From: Litomosoides sigmodontis
Taxonomy: Eukaryota > Nematoda > Chromadorea > Rhabditida > Onchocercidae
Direction: 5' to 3'
Length of the DNA: 64,000 nt
NCBI GenBank assembly: GCA_963070105.1
Contig: OY718806.1
Location: 8,947,365-9,011,364 of the forward strand
The position numbers and the translations under genes are program-made. Position 1 is the stretch's first letter. The number at the start of each line of letters is the position of its first letter. The notes beneath the pieces were generated by a model. That model worked only from the letters and a program-made list of their open reading frames with translations, did no database searches and was not told the origin of the DNA. Below are positions 40,101 to 59,700 of the stretch, piece by piece.

Positions 40101-40330
40101 TGGAAAAAAAACAAGATAAATTGAGGTGCGATTTTGTTTTAAATTGAGCATAAGACTTTTCAAGGCTTTTTTTTTTTAAATTTCAGCATATTTGTTGCTT
40201 TTTTTTGTGGCTTTTTTCTTTGCTAGCAATGCATTATCATTCATTCATTGCTGATTCCTATTTGAAATGCTAGTTGCAAGGAGCAGCAAAAAAAAAAAAT
40301 TGAAACTAACCTGAATGTGGCTGATTGCAT
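28156..40330 (-). CDS. Divergent class-II-like myosin heavy chain with short rod, many exons
   Basis: Actin-based motor. Exon 1 is 40311-40330 (MQSATF + split Arg, donor GTTAGT). The SH3-like N-terminal subdomain follows (about 39,778-39,617, [13 protein letters not shown]). Motor hallmarks: [19 protein letters not shown]-loop [14 protein letters not shown] (split by an intron at 38,947/38,515); switch I NSNSSRLGKF, where the usual Phe is Leu; switch [30 protein letters not shown]; actin-interface [10 protein letters not shown]; converter region [14 protein letters not shown]-like helices follow ([23 protein letters not shown], 33,890-33,490). The rod, down to about 30,067, has a series of short coiled-coil exons, then a Ser/Arg-rich segment (29,756-29,588) and about 240 residues of further coiled coil to TGA 28156-28158. 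The rod is far below the roughly 1,100 residues of muscle or non-muscle myosin II. Class assignment is uncertain. The C-terminal third may be a separate or alternatively initiated unit (see the internal promoter entry). Confidence 0.85.
29816..29894 (-). promoter_or_regulatory. Candidate internal promoter and alternative first exon within the myosin rod
   Basis: Reading the minus strand: TATAAAAGG at 29894-29886, then 57 bases later ATGACGCTCAGCA (29828-29816) directly followed by a strong donor GTGAGT. The intron is 59 bases and ends in a T-run plus TTAG at 29757. The next exon begins TGTCTGGTGGTAGG, so the join gives A|TG, a second Met, in the same frame as the coiled-coil exons below: [17 protein letters not shown]. 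The full-length myosin message can reach the same exon in the same phase from a donor at 30066 (TACG|GTGAAG). This architecture predicts a headless product of about 295 residues. All pieces are seen; transcription is inferred. Confidence 0.55.
35430..35575. repeat. 71-bp tandem duplication in a myosin intron
   Basis: Two near-identical copies, the second offset by 71 bases (AGGTATAAGATTCAGTGAAG at 35461 and again at 35532), differ at a few positions. It lies in the intron just upstream of the coding exon starting near 35,640 on the minus-strand gene. Confidence 0.85.
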
Positions 40331-41890
40331 GTTGAATAAGTGTGATAAAAATGATAAATAATAGATTTGATCGAAAATAAGTTATTTACCGTCACCGCTA
40401 GTAAAGGAAATGCTCTAAATGAAATTTGCACAAAATTTCATCAATCTTAGCCATATACGTCATTTTCTTTTTTCGCAACATTTGCAATATTTGTTTGCAT
40501 TTTCACTAGCAATTCATTCAACTTGACTAAATTTCATATTAACAACATTTCAATGATATCTTTGAAATGTTCCTAATTTGAAACTATCTCCTATAATTTT
40601 GCAAGAATAATTTACACTTATCTATCTGTACAGATGATTAAAAAATTAACAATAATTAACTGGCGCATTTTTGCAATGGAAGAAAAATGACACTCTAAAA
40701 ATTGGAAAATGAATCATTGCCATTTCAGTTAAAAAAGACTTATAGGCAGCTAAATTTAAAAATTATCAATTTAAACATGAATAAATGTGTATTTTCCTCA
40801 AACAGGCATGTGAGGTGTTCGTGTTGAAATGGATGACATGCTCGGAAAGAAATGATGAAATTTGAAACAACGCAATTTTACGCTATTATTCAATAAATTT
40901 CATTGGAATTTTGTTCATTTCAGAAAAAAAAACACTAAAATGAATGCTTTAAAACAAACAAAACAAAACAAAACAAAACAAAATTCTATCCATATTTCAA
41001 TTCCAATTCAATTGCTATATAATTTAAATATTTTAAGAATAGTTTGCATTCAACAATTAAATTTAATATTGAACTGTTATATTATCCCTATCGAAACTAT
41101 TCAAACACCTGCCCTATCATTTTCTATTGTCTAACAAATAAATCACCGATCTAATCATACAATAGTTTAATTAATTAATTCATTCCCAGCAATACTGTAT
41201 TAGTGAGAAGTATGAGAAGACGGAAAATGCAATAACAACGAAATTATATAAAATTAAAATTGATTAAATTAATTTAGAAACTTAAATTTGTACTAATTTA
41301 ATTTATAAATTAAAAATATTATCGTAGGATAAATTGTTTACGATTTATTAACTTAAAAAGAACGCTTTATTTAATTTTTCAAATGTAACAGTATATGAAA
41401 GAATAAGCAACTGCTTAAAACTTGTAATAAAGAATTGCTTAAAAGCACGAACAGTTATAATCTCAAGCTCTTTTTTTTTCCACCTTCTTTGTCTCCTCCT
41501 ATCCCTCTTTTTCGTTTCTTTCCTCTTCTCTCTCTTTTTTTTTAGATTTAAAATTTGTTGAAATGAAATAAATAGGCTTAGATGAAAGAAGATGAAGAAA
41601 AACGGAAAGGACAAAATATACACATCCATCCTTAACAGCAAATGACGCTTTTTGTGGAAGAAATCATTTGTTTCAGATAAAATCCAATTTGCACTCATAA
41701 AAGGTTAGAAAAATTTATTTCAATTTTTTTTGGAATTTTTTAAAATTCATCTTGAAATGCAAATTTAGATAAATATATCAATTTAATCAATTCCCTTTTC
41801 ACGTACTTTTCCCAATTCTTCTAGCGTTCCAGCTTCTCTTAATTTCACTCTTGTAGTATATAGTACGTGTAAAATGCATGCATTCACATT

Positions 41891-42022
<132 letters not shown>

Positions 42023-42222
42023 CAGATGTACAGAATGCAGTAATTTTTACGCCTGATTTGCGGAAAAAATTTAGGATCCTCTCTACGTATTTTGTCTGTT
42101 CCCATTCTCTCCATCCTTCCCTCTCTCTCTCTCCCTCTCTCTGTCTCCACGTTCACTTTTTTAAAAATAGTGTAAATTTTTGCTAACAGTTGGTTTATAG
42201 AATTAGTTAATTGTTACTAACA

Positions 42223-42224
<2 letters not shown>

Positions 42225-42285
<61 letters not shown>

Positions 42286-42298
42286 CACATACACACAT
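42225..42298. repeat. (AC)n microsatellite
   Basis: About 74 bases of AC repeat with a few interruptions near the right end, 210 bases from the TA array. A typical Z-DNA-prone dinucleotide repeat. Confidence 0.95.
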
Positions 42299-42799
42299 GT
42301 ATGATGAATATAATAAATTAAAAATTTGTTAAATTATTTAATTAACTTCATTGTTAGATGTTTCGAAAAGTTTTGTGCTTTTTTTTCGTTCCATCCTTTC
42401 CATCTTATTTCATCCCTTTTTTTGGTACTTGAAATTGAACCTTAATTTGACCGAAATTTGAAACAAGTTGGAAGAGGAAGTAGAAGAAAAATTAAGTTCG
42501 GCGTGTTGTTCATTTAATTTAATTGTGATACTTTCATTTCGTGTGATAAACTGATCAACATTTTCTCTCGCTTCCTTGAATTCACATTGCATTGTCACAG
42601 TTTGATGTGACATGGAAGAAAGTGGACGAGGATGATCGCAAGAGCAAAAGGATTTTCAAAGTTGTATAAGGTTGTGAATGAGATCGGAGCAGCATACTAA
42701 AATTCGAATTGATATGGAAACGGTTAATCTGATAAAGATCATAAATGAATTTGATAAAATTCATTTGCTAATAACAAAATTAATATGATGTAATTTGCT

Positions 42800-42838
<39 letters not shown>

Positions 42839-43318
42839 TTGTAAAGATATGGAAAAATTATAGGTAAAATATAACATATGATTCAACAATAATTTTTTCA
42901 ATCATTTAACATTATTTCGCAAAATACCGACAATAATAGTCGTAATTAATGATAATAATAATTAATAATTAATACTGATAATATTAATAATAATAATAAT
43001 ATTAAAACTTGAATAGTAATAACTTAATAATGGTAACAACGAATAATAAATAATAATAATAGTAATAATAATGATAATAATAATAAGAAATAATAGTGAT
43101 AAAATGAATGATATAACGGAAGTGGTCTCTGCGAGGATAATTATTCATCGATAGTCCACGTCATGCTATGCGATGAATCCCAAAATCTTTTCCAAAATTC
43201 CTTCTCGTTTTGGAAAGGCGAACAAGTGGATTTGTATAAAATAGGATAGCGGAACATTTTGGCGCAATAGGAAAACAAGGAACAGTGATCATTCTAATAT
43301 TTGAGAAGTTTTCGGCGA

Positions 43319-43430
43319 TGATCACCACCATCACCATCATCATTCATCATCTCATCATCGTCATCGTCATCATCATCGTCATCGTCACCGTCGCCGTGAT
43401 CGTCAACGTCATCGACATCGTCACAGTAGC
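43319..43430. repeat. TCATCG-type imperfect repeat
   Basis: Imperfect CATCAT, GTCATC and GTCACC units over about 110 bases. Locally higher GC and CpG density than its surroundings. Confidence 0.8.
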
Positions 43431-43612
43431 AAAATTACTGATGATGAGAGATGGATGGCTCGATACCAGGATAACAGCAACAGGAGAGAGTAGTTGACGG
43501 CGACAACACAACGATGGATGATCGTCATCTTTGGTAGCGGGAATACTTTGATGCCTTGTTCTTCGTTTACCTTCCTCAGTATTATTATTTATCGCTAAAT
43601 GATCAAAGAGTT

Positions 43613-43798
43613 AACCACCCCCTCCCCCTCCCTCCTAACTCATTCTAGTCCACCTTTTTTTTCGCCACCCCCACCCCACCCCCTCTCCCCCTCCCCCCTC
43701 CATCCTCTCCTTCTCCTTTTCTCATTAACCTCCCCTTCTTTCTATTCCTCTCTATTTCTTCTCCCTCTTTCTGTCACTTTTTTTCCTTTTTTTTTTTT
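43613..43798 (+). repeat. Long C/T-only (polypyrimidine) tract upstream of the BPI-like gene
   Basis: About 185 bases that are overwhelmingly C and T on the + strand, with C-rich runs (CCCACCCC, CTCTCCCCCTCCCCCCTCC) passing into T-rich runs and ending TTTTTTTTAAG. It ends about 155 bases before the BPI-like start codon. It could form triplex DNA or serve as an extended acceptor tract of an outron; neither is proven. Confidence 0.75.
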
Positions 43799-43954
43799 TA
43801 AGAAAGGAAAGAAATCGAAAAAGAAATGAAAAATTAAAAATATCCATTAAAGGGAATTATCAAAAAGATATACGTTCAATTGGTAGTTTGTAACAACCAT
43901 TTGCATGATTATTATTCAAAGTTGAAAATCCGGAAAAACGGCGCTATTTTCCGT

Positions 43955-51888
<7,934 letters not shown>

Positions 51889-52155
51889 ATTCCAACGGTT
51901 CATCGTAAATGATAATGATACACCTCATTTTCTTCCGCATTGTTTAAAAATGAAAAATTAAAAATCCAATCCTAAATTAAATTTGTAAAAATCTTAACAA
52001 CTACATTTTCTTCGTAGTTTTTCAATGTCTTTAATGAACAGGGACAAAGCGGAAACCAAAAAAAAAACGACAATAATTGTCGATAATAAATACAAATAAC
52101 ATTTTTTTCAAGAAAACAACAAAAATTTGAGCTCTCCATAAGTGAAGTAATGCAA

Positions 52156-52188
<33 letters not shown>

Positions 52189-53878
52189 TTATTATTTTTA
52201 ATTATTATTGTTATTATTAATTATTATTATTAACCATTGATGTTTGTATAATTTGTAATAATGATAAATACACTTGAATGTTACAGTCATTGCTAAACTA
52301 ACACTTTGCATTTCTTTCTTGTTCACTTTTAATGAAAAATTCAACCTATTCGCCCTCTCATCATTTTATTCATTTCATACAAATGAATCACTGCTTTAGT
52401 GGTGATTCCATCACGCTTGTATTATACTTTTCTCTTCAGCGCTTTTCTTCACTTCTATTTCATTTTATAAATTTATTTGCAAATTCTAAAGTAATTAAGT
52501 CTGAGGCAAGTGCTTCTATGAGTTACATGCGATGTAACAGATAATGTCAATTCGTTACAGCATTTTTTACTTTCGAATTTCGTAATTTTCTTTTGAGCTC
52601 TTCAAAAATTGAGGGCATTAATGGGAAAGTTGCGTTGAGATCTCTCGTGAGATTAAAAGCAATTAAAAATAGTAAAGACGAGATTAAAAGCAAATTTAAA
52701 AGTATTTAAGCATAGTAAAAAAAAAGTTTTGGCTGAAAAGGAACACTGTGAAATACTGACTGAAAAAGGGAATTAAATATTGTATGGCACTTAATTAGAA
52801 AAATTATTTTATGACAAACAAAAAAAATCCAATCATTCTTTGCTCTCAATCACGTTTCTTCTTCACGTATCTGCATAGACTATATTATCGAAAAAAAAAG
52901 ACTTTACCTTAAACGTTAATAACTTAAAGTTTAACATTTTTTGGGCTATATCATTTTCTGATGAAAATGTCATTATTTTTAAATGACAGTATTCTCATTA
53001 TCTAATCCCTTCTTTTTTAAAAACATGCTCAAATAATATTTTTGGTAATTTGAGCTAAATTTTTAATAAATTATCCATACTTTATTATTTATACAAAAGA
53101 CATTACGACGAGTCACTCAACAATATTAACAATTCAGCACATCCCTTTCTTGATGAAGTTAATAAGTTGTACATTGAAATCATTGATTCGGTATCTTTAC
53201 CACTATTATGAAGCTAAAAAAAGTGGTAGAACAAACGGAATAAAAATGTAAACATTAAATAGAACAATCACTACCACTTCGTGCTAATTCTTTTGTCTTT
53301 AATTGAAACATTATTATGTAAATAAATCTTTTTTCATCAATTTTACAATTAAAATATCTTCTTCTCACAGCCATAAAATTATAATAAATCTCATTTTCTC
53401 TACCTAACAATTTTAACAGATTTATTTTCATTTCATCACTAATTGATTCAGTAAAGAACTTCCGAAATTAAGTCAAGACATATGATAAAATTCTCTGTTC
53501 CACATTAAAATATTACATTAAATAATTAAGATTTATCGATAACTATGAAAAGCAACAATATGTAGCAATACAGCAATATATTGAAATATTAGTTAGATGT
53601 TATCAAATGTACAGAGTGTGTATCACATGTACATGAAATCACAAGATTGTATAATAAAATAATACAGATTTAATCACTTTCAATGCTAGTTTTTCCTGAA
53701 TACGTTTAAAAATTAACAATTCATGTTCTATGCGACAAGAAAAAAATACACAAATTCTATTATATTCCATGTGTTAGATTAAAAACAGTTGGGCAAACGT
53801 AAAATTAAAAAAAATGATTAGTATAATTCACAGAACCATTATATAAATAACTAGAGAAGAGAAAAGAGAATAAACTTG
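51889..53878. other. Convergent intergenic region, BPI-like 3' end facing TIPRL 3' end
   Basis: About 2 kb of AT-rich sequence with an (ATT)n repeat near 52160-52235 and many A/T runs. One 70-codon + frame at 52332-52544 is unsupported. Nothing else recognisable. Confidence 0.5.
52085..52090 (+). terminator. Candidate poly(A) signal of the BPI-like gene
   Basis: AATAAA about 200 bases after the stop codon, in AT-rich sequence where chance matches are common, so support is moderate. Confidence 0.4.
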
Positions 53879-54382
53879 TCAAATACAACATCGTTGTGGG
53901 ATCAGTTTTGTCATTTCTTCTTCCACAATTGGTAAGTAGTCATAAATAAAATCTGGATCCAATACATTGTTTCGCACCTGGAGCAAAACAAGATGAAGAA
54001 AACATGAACGAAAAAAAACGAACTACAAAAAAGTCTGTTACGAATCGATATCACTTTTTCCCTATAAAAAACTACTAAAAAGATTAATCTCAACAGAAAC
54101 ATGCTCTTTAGTTTCCAAAACTTTTTCGAAATTCCTTCATTAAGGAAAAAATACCAATGGTGATGAATTGGCTAATTTCAATTCCCTACGTGTCCAGTGT
54201 CTCAAAAATGTGTCCGAGTCAAGATCCTTATAAAGTCTAGTGTCACAAATGCGGACCAAAACATCATCAACTCGAAGATAGAAACGACAGAGAAGAAACA
54301 GACAGGTCGGCATGGCCCTCAAACGTACGCTCATCTGAAGGATACATTATACGGTAAACACCGTTAAAATTTCTAAACATGG

Positions 54383-54414
<32 letters not shown>

Positions 54415-55582
54415 GAACATGGTTTTAAAGATTAGGACCAAATTTGAATAGGACTTTCAGTTAGCATACCTCGGACGATCCATGATCAGCTAATTCATCT
54501 TCGTAGAGTGGTAGCTGTGAATAAAACCTAATCGGATCACGACGCTTCAGTTTTTCTATTGAAATCGATTCTTCAGTTGGTACCACCTGAAACGAATTAT
54601 TAGGGTTTTTTTTTCACCAATTAAAACAACAAATTCCTTAAAACAACTTGAAATGGAACCTTCCAATGATTCCAAATGAGAAATGAAAAAGCAACCACAA
54701 TAATGAACGGGAAAATACCGTGTAACCTTCCACAGTCCCCTTGTAATTACTTGTGTAGGTCCAATCGAACGGTCGACTACTTCGTCGTAAGCAATTTACA
54801 TCACTTCTCGACTGCTGCCATTTTTCACTTGGCCCAACCTTTTAAGAATAAATTGCACTATCATAAACAAAAAGTTTAATTTTACATTCAATATATTTAC
54901 ATAATATGTAATGTGTTTAGATCATTCATTTTAATGAATATATTAGTAACGCGATCAGGTGAAAAAAATAGGAATTTAATAGTTCACAGCCTAATCCAAT
55001 TTCAGCACACTGAATTATGGTAAAATTCCGAGAGAGATCTGTGAATTTAAGGAAATCAATTTTTCACAAATTGCTACCTCAAAGTCGGGATATGAAGTGA
55101 CGTCAACCGATTTCAAGGCATCAAAAGCATTGAAACTAATTCGCAATTCTGACTGATCCGGATATGTAATAACCACCGAATTATTCGGAAATATCATATC
55201 TGGCAAGTGCGGCAATTTTAGCATATGTGTATATTCGCAAACCTGAACTCAGTAAAACGTTTTTCTTCTCCAGTGCACATCTCTGAATGGTGATTAAAAT
55301 AAAACAACCTGACACTGTGACCGATTGTTATTCACTGGTTCCGGATGATGGCATTGTGATGAAAGGATATGATCCCGAGTAACAATCACAGACACATCAC
55401 CGAAATCGAATTCCTCCTGTAGTCAAATCCCTCTCAAAACATTATTCAATGGGCAGTAGCTCACTTTCTCTCCAGATATTAAAATAAACCTTCACAATAG
55501 TGTTTTCCATCGCTTTAACTAATTTATCAGCCACATTTGACCCACCACGTAAATGAATCCGTTGTCCTTCTTTGGAATCCAT
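53879..55582 (-). CDS. TIPRL: TIPRL/TIP41-like PP2A-family phosphatase regulator, complete
   Basis: TIP41-family protein that binds the catalytic subunits of PP2A, PP4 and PP6 and tunes TOR-linked and DNA-damage phosphatase signalling in the cytosol. Exon 1 (55490-55582) starts MDSKEGQRIHLRGG; the next encodes EEFDFGDVSVIVTRDHI, matching the conserved F-FG-W/V segment. Then LPHLPDMIFPNNSV and LRISFNAFDALKSVD, PFDWTYTSNYKGTVEG (near 54,750), LPLYEDELADHGSS (near 54,500), RLRAMPTCLFLLCRFYLRVD and ICDTRLYKD (54,330-54,200), and a last exon ending EEEMTKLIPQRCCI with TGA at 53879-53881. Every conserved block of human TIPRL has a counterpart in order, and the splice phases I checked agree. The C-terminal CC is a curiosity. 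It lies 1.05 kb downstream of BAG6 on the same strand. Confidence 0.94.
54382..54409. repeat. Short (TA)n microsatellite in a TIPRL intron
   Basis: About 14 TA units in the intron between the DELADHGSS exon and the RLRAMPTCLF exon. Confidence 0.9.
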
Positions 55583-56633
55583 AATACGAGTCTATAATGA
55601 TCACTTCCGATCAAAAACGTAATCTGACACCCCTACTCTCACTTCGACGTAAATCTTCCAGACCATCACACGCGCAAACTTACTACACATCTTTCGAACT
55701 GTCGCATAAGGCTATAAAACACTACTCACTATGTGTAAAAAACCTACAACTTCACATTTATTAAAAGAGTTTGCCGTGATAAGTGACGAAAGTTGAAATG
55801 GCGGTGTTTATTCTGATTGCCTATTTCAGCAATGCACAATAAACATTCAATGGGAACTTACTAATAGAAAAAAAGATAGTTGTAAAGGTGTAAACGAAGA
55901 TATGACTATGATATGACTGGGAAGTAGCCGCTAACTAGACAGATATTTTGGACAATTTTGAGCTGTAACAATTGCTTCATTCATTTCTGTTTTGGAAACT
56001 CGATGTGTACACAGTAAACTGAAAACTTTTTTCGACATCGATTAACTCCACAATCAAGCAAAAAATGGCATTAACGCGTATAGATGAATGGTTGAGTAGA
56101 AAATATAATTGAGGCATTCCTCTCACAAAACAAATATATCCAATAAAATAAAATCAATGTATTTTTAAAGAAATAGAAGTATAACCAATTATGGCAATCT
56201 GAGCTCAGCACAAAGAACGAGACTACGAAAGACTCAGTTGTGATGAATGCATTTTCCCTATTGCTTACAGATTTTTGAATTTAATTTCTAGTTCATAAAT
56301 CTCGTTTTTCTCATTTCCTAATCAATTATGTTCTTTCTATTTCCTAAATAAATCATATTTAAATTATATTAAACAAGGAAGAGAGTCTAGAGAAATGTAT
56401 TGGGCAAAACTGCATGGAAATCAAGCGTTCCCTCTCTGTCCTTCCCCTGTCAATTCCACTGACTATGGATCTCTCTTCTTCAGAAATTTATTCAATTCCG
56501 GGTATTTTTCAGGATCGTAATCATCATCATTCTCCACTCGTTGTCGAACCAAATCATCAAACTCATTTTGAAGTACACTTGTGTATGGAAATCAAGCGTT
56601 CCCTCTCTGTCCTTCCCCTGTCAATTCCACTGA
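55583..56633. other. Region between BAG6 stop and TIPRL start
   Basis: About 1.05 kb: BAG6 3' UTR including one whole copy of the duplicated 171-bp segment (56414-56584), then AT-rich sequence and the TIPRL 5' side. No additional coding exon is seen. The same orientation of both genes would permit a polycistronic unit, but the spacing is larger than is usual for nematode operons. Confidence 0.45.
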
Positions 56634-56755
56634 CTATGGATCTCTCTTCTTCAGAAATTTATTCAATTCCGGGTATTTTTCAGGATCGTAATCATCATCA
56701 TTCTCCACTCGTTGTCGAACCAAATCATCAAACTCATTTTGAAGTACACTTGTGT
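56414..56755. repeat. Perfect 171-bp tandem duplication covering most of the last BAG6 exon
   Basis: Copy 1 is 56414-56584, copy 2 is 56585-56755; I find no difference between them. Copy 2 contains the coding part of the BAG6 terminal exon and its stop (TAG 56634-56636); copy 1 lies downstream in the 3' UTR. The period is 57 codons, so a + strand frame runs open through both copies, but that is a by-product. Confidence 0.95.
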
Positions 56756-59700
56756 CCTCAGTTGAAGTGAGAATCTAAAATATTCGAAGCATATTGACGG
56801 AAATCAAGTACAACAATCGTTTTATGAAAATCAATCTAGAATCCGTTATCTAACTAATCTCTTGAGTAAAGTTTTGCTCCGATATTTCTCCACTAATTAT
56901 TAAAAACATGTATTAGCACACACATTTGAAGCTGTGAAACCAGAACTTGACACAGCTTCTTCCAGAGATCTTTTGACAGCAGAAGACACCAAACCATCAG
57001 GAGATCCTTCTGTCGCCACTTTCATTCCCTTAAACAAAGCTACAGATTTCTTTTGAAAAAGACACAATATTTGAAACTTGCCCATCTTTTGGTACAATCA
57101 AGTATCAAAGATGTATTAGAAAAATAACCTCTGAGGAAAAATATTTTATAAGACTAAAAAGGCTTGTGTGCGTGAGAATTTAGTAACATTCATAAAAACC
57201 AAAGAGTTCGTGCATATATCAAGAATTTTGGAAAATCCTGGTAAAGAAAAAACATTATTGCTGTCTGAAGTATAATAAACCTTTCTTTTTGCAGAACAAG
57301 AACTTAAATACGCATCGCTAAATGATTTCACATTTCTAGGTACCGAACAACTTTTGTCATTTTGAATTACTGATATCCAATCCTGAAAAAGTGACACTCA
57401 GTTTTCAGTAAGAGCAATAATTACTAACTTCACAATTCACTTCTTTTATAAAACTGTATTCAACAAAGATTCGCTTTATAATTCGCTTTTGGATAATCAA
57501 GGTTGTTCAACGACATTTATTAAACAAATAATGTGCTCGAATAAGAAGAAAATTAGATCTTCGTTTACTCTAAAAATTACATACATTTCTATCCTGTAAC
57601 GCACTATTACGCAAAAACAACGAAGATTAACCTTTGGTAAAATACTCTTCCAAGTGGAACTTGCCACAGCATCCTGTGTGTCTTGCATCTCTATGTTATC
57701 CATTCTTGAACCTTTAGGATCCTTTATTCTACCCGACTAAAACAGTAATATTATACAACCCAAAGAATTATTTAGAAAGATGCAAAAAAATTCTGTCATC
57801 TAGAGATTTGTTAAATAAACCTCGTCGCGTTTAAAAGCGGAATTCGACGGTACACATTCTGCTTCATTATTTGCTGTAAAACTGCTCGATTCAACGGCAA
57901 CGGCTTGATCATCTGAATTTTGCATAGTAATTTTTTTCCTTTCCAAATGATTGTGTTACACAAATTTAACTCTCAAACAAAGTGAACAGGACAGTTTACT
58001 ATTCAAAAGAAGTATTAGAAAACTGTGAATGTCGAAATATGATGAGCATATTCCGAGAAAATTCACGCTATCTACACCACTTAAACAAAACGCAAAATTC
58101 TAAATAACCTACATAGAGGACTAATGGAATCAAATGTTAGCTAAAAACATGCATTTGTTCCATGGCATTAATGGTCAGCCATGTCTCACACGTTATCAGC
58201 TTAACCGAATAAAAAACTGTCAAAGTATTCACTGTATCAAACATTAAAAAAGAGAAAATAAACATGTACTTTGATTTGCAAGGACAATATCTTCCATCAT
58301 GTCATGAACGGTAAAAGGAGTTTCTCGACGCAACAGAAGCCTTATGTGAGACATACTCATCTGTGCCATTGAAAGTGATAAGTAATTCTCATTGATTCTC
58401 ACGGGTCTTTCCTGACATATTTTAAACTATTAACAGTATTTTAAATATTTTAAACTATTAACGAAACAGAACGATGACAAAAACTATTTAGTGGAATTAA
58501 ACAACCAAAGAATTTATGAGTAATAGTTTTAAAAGTAGAAACTAATTAAAATCTAAAAAAGTAACCATGAAACGAAGAAGAAGGCTCTCGTAGTCATACG
58601 GTTGTCCCTTCATTGATAAATTTGTTAACACGACAGCTCGATAAACATATGCTGTGAACATATCGACAATGGTTTTCGAATACTCTTCCGGTGTCAGATC
58701 TAGTGATAAATTAATGGATATATATATATATATATTTATATGTAAGTGCGATATTTTTTTACAATTTCATCACGGAAATACCAATTTAATTAACAATCAC
58801 CATCATCGGTGCGCATTAAGTGGCGCAAAAATTCTTCCACAGTTCGTCTTTCCAAGCGCAACACACTAGCAACTAGGTCTATTCGACCAACACCATCAAC
58901 ATCTGCGTAACGATGAACATCACTGTATGCAAGAAAACGATTCAGCTTCTCCTCCGCCAACGCCACACGTTCGGCGGCATTTTTAAGGTCTACAAAATTT
59001 CTATTTCTCTCGACAGCAGAAAATAAACCCATTGGGAAATGACTTTGTTGTATTCAACTTTCAATCCATAACCAAGGATATATTCTCCTTCCAAAAGGAA
59101 AAAAAGCTAGATCACATCTGAGTGGAATAAGCACCCGCTGAAATACTGCGACCTAATTTTCATTTAACTATCTTGCAAAACAAATTCAATAGAGATTTAT
59201 AAAGCAACTAGGTTCGCTGGCGATTGCAGCCACAAAAATATATCGCAGCATTTTCCGCAGCACTGAAATAATATGATAACAAATGAGACCTTCATCAGAC
59301 GGTCGGCAGTTATCATTGAATACATTCTGAATTAGAAAACGGCGCATCTGCTGCCGATTTTTGCTTAAAGAAGAGAAATTCCCATTCAGTATTTGTACAA
59401 CTTCAGGAATTTGTAATATTTCGTACGCCAATACCATAACCAAATTTACAAAGCCTGTAATACGACAAAGCAAATACCAAATCCTTGATTTTTAATTGTG
59501 GTCGAGGAGGAAAAGACGACACATTAGTTTGCGGTTACGTGTAAAAAACGCAAACGACACATTACAAAAATAAGTGAACCTGTATCAAGGCGTGTAACTG
59601 GTTGTCCTATCTCACGCATCACTTGCGCAAGTGTTGTTGAACGCCCTGATTGCATCAAGCCCGACAAAGTCCTTATCATTTCAATGAAGTTCAAGTCATT

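Noticed and set aside
56414..56770. 118-codon + strand frame made of two identical 57-residue units
   Set aside because: It is antisense to the BAG6 terminal exon and exists only because the 171-bp duplication is a multiple of three.
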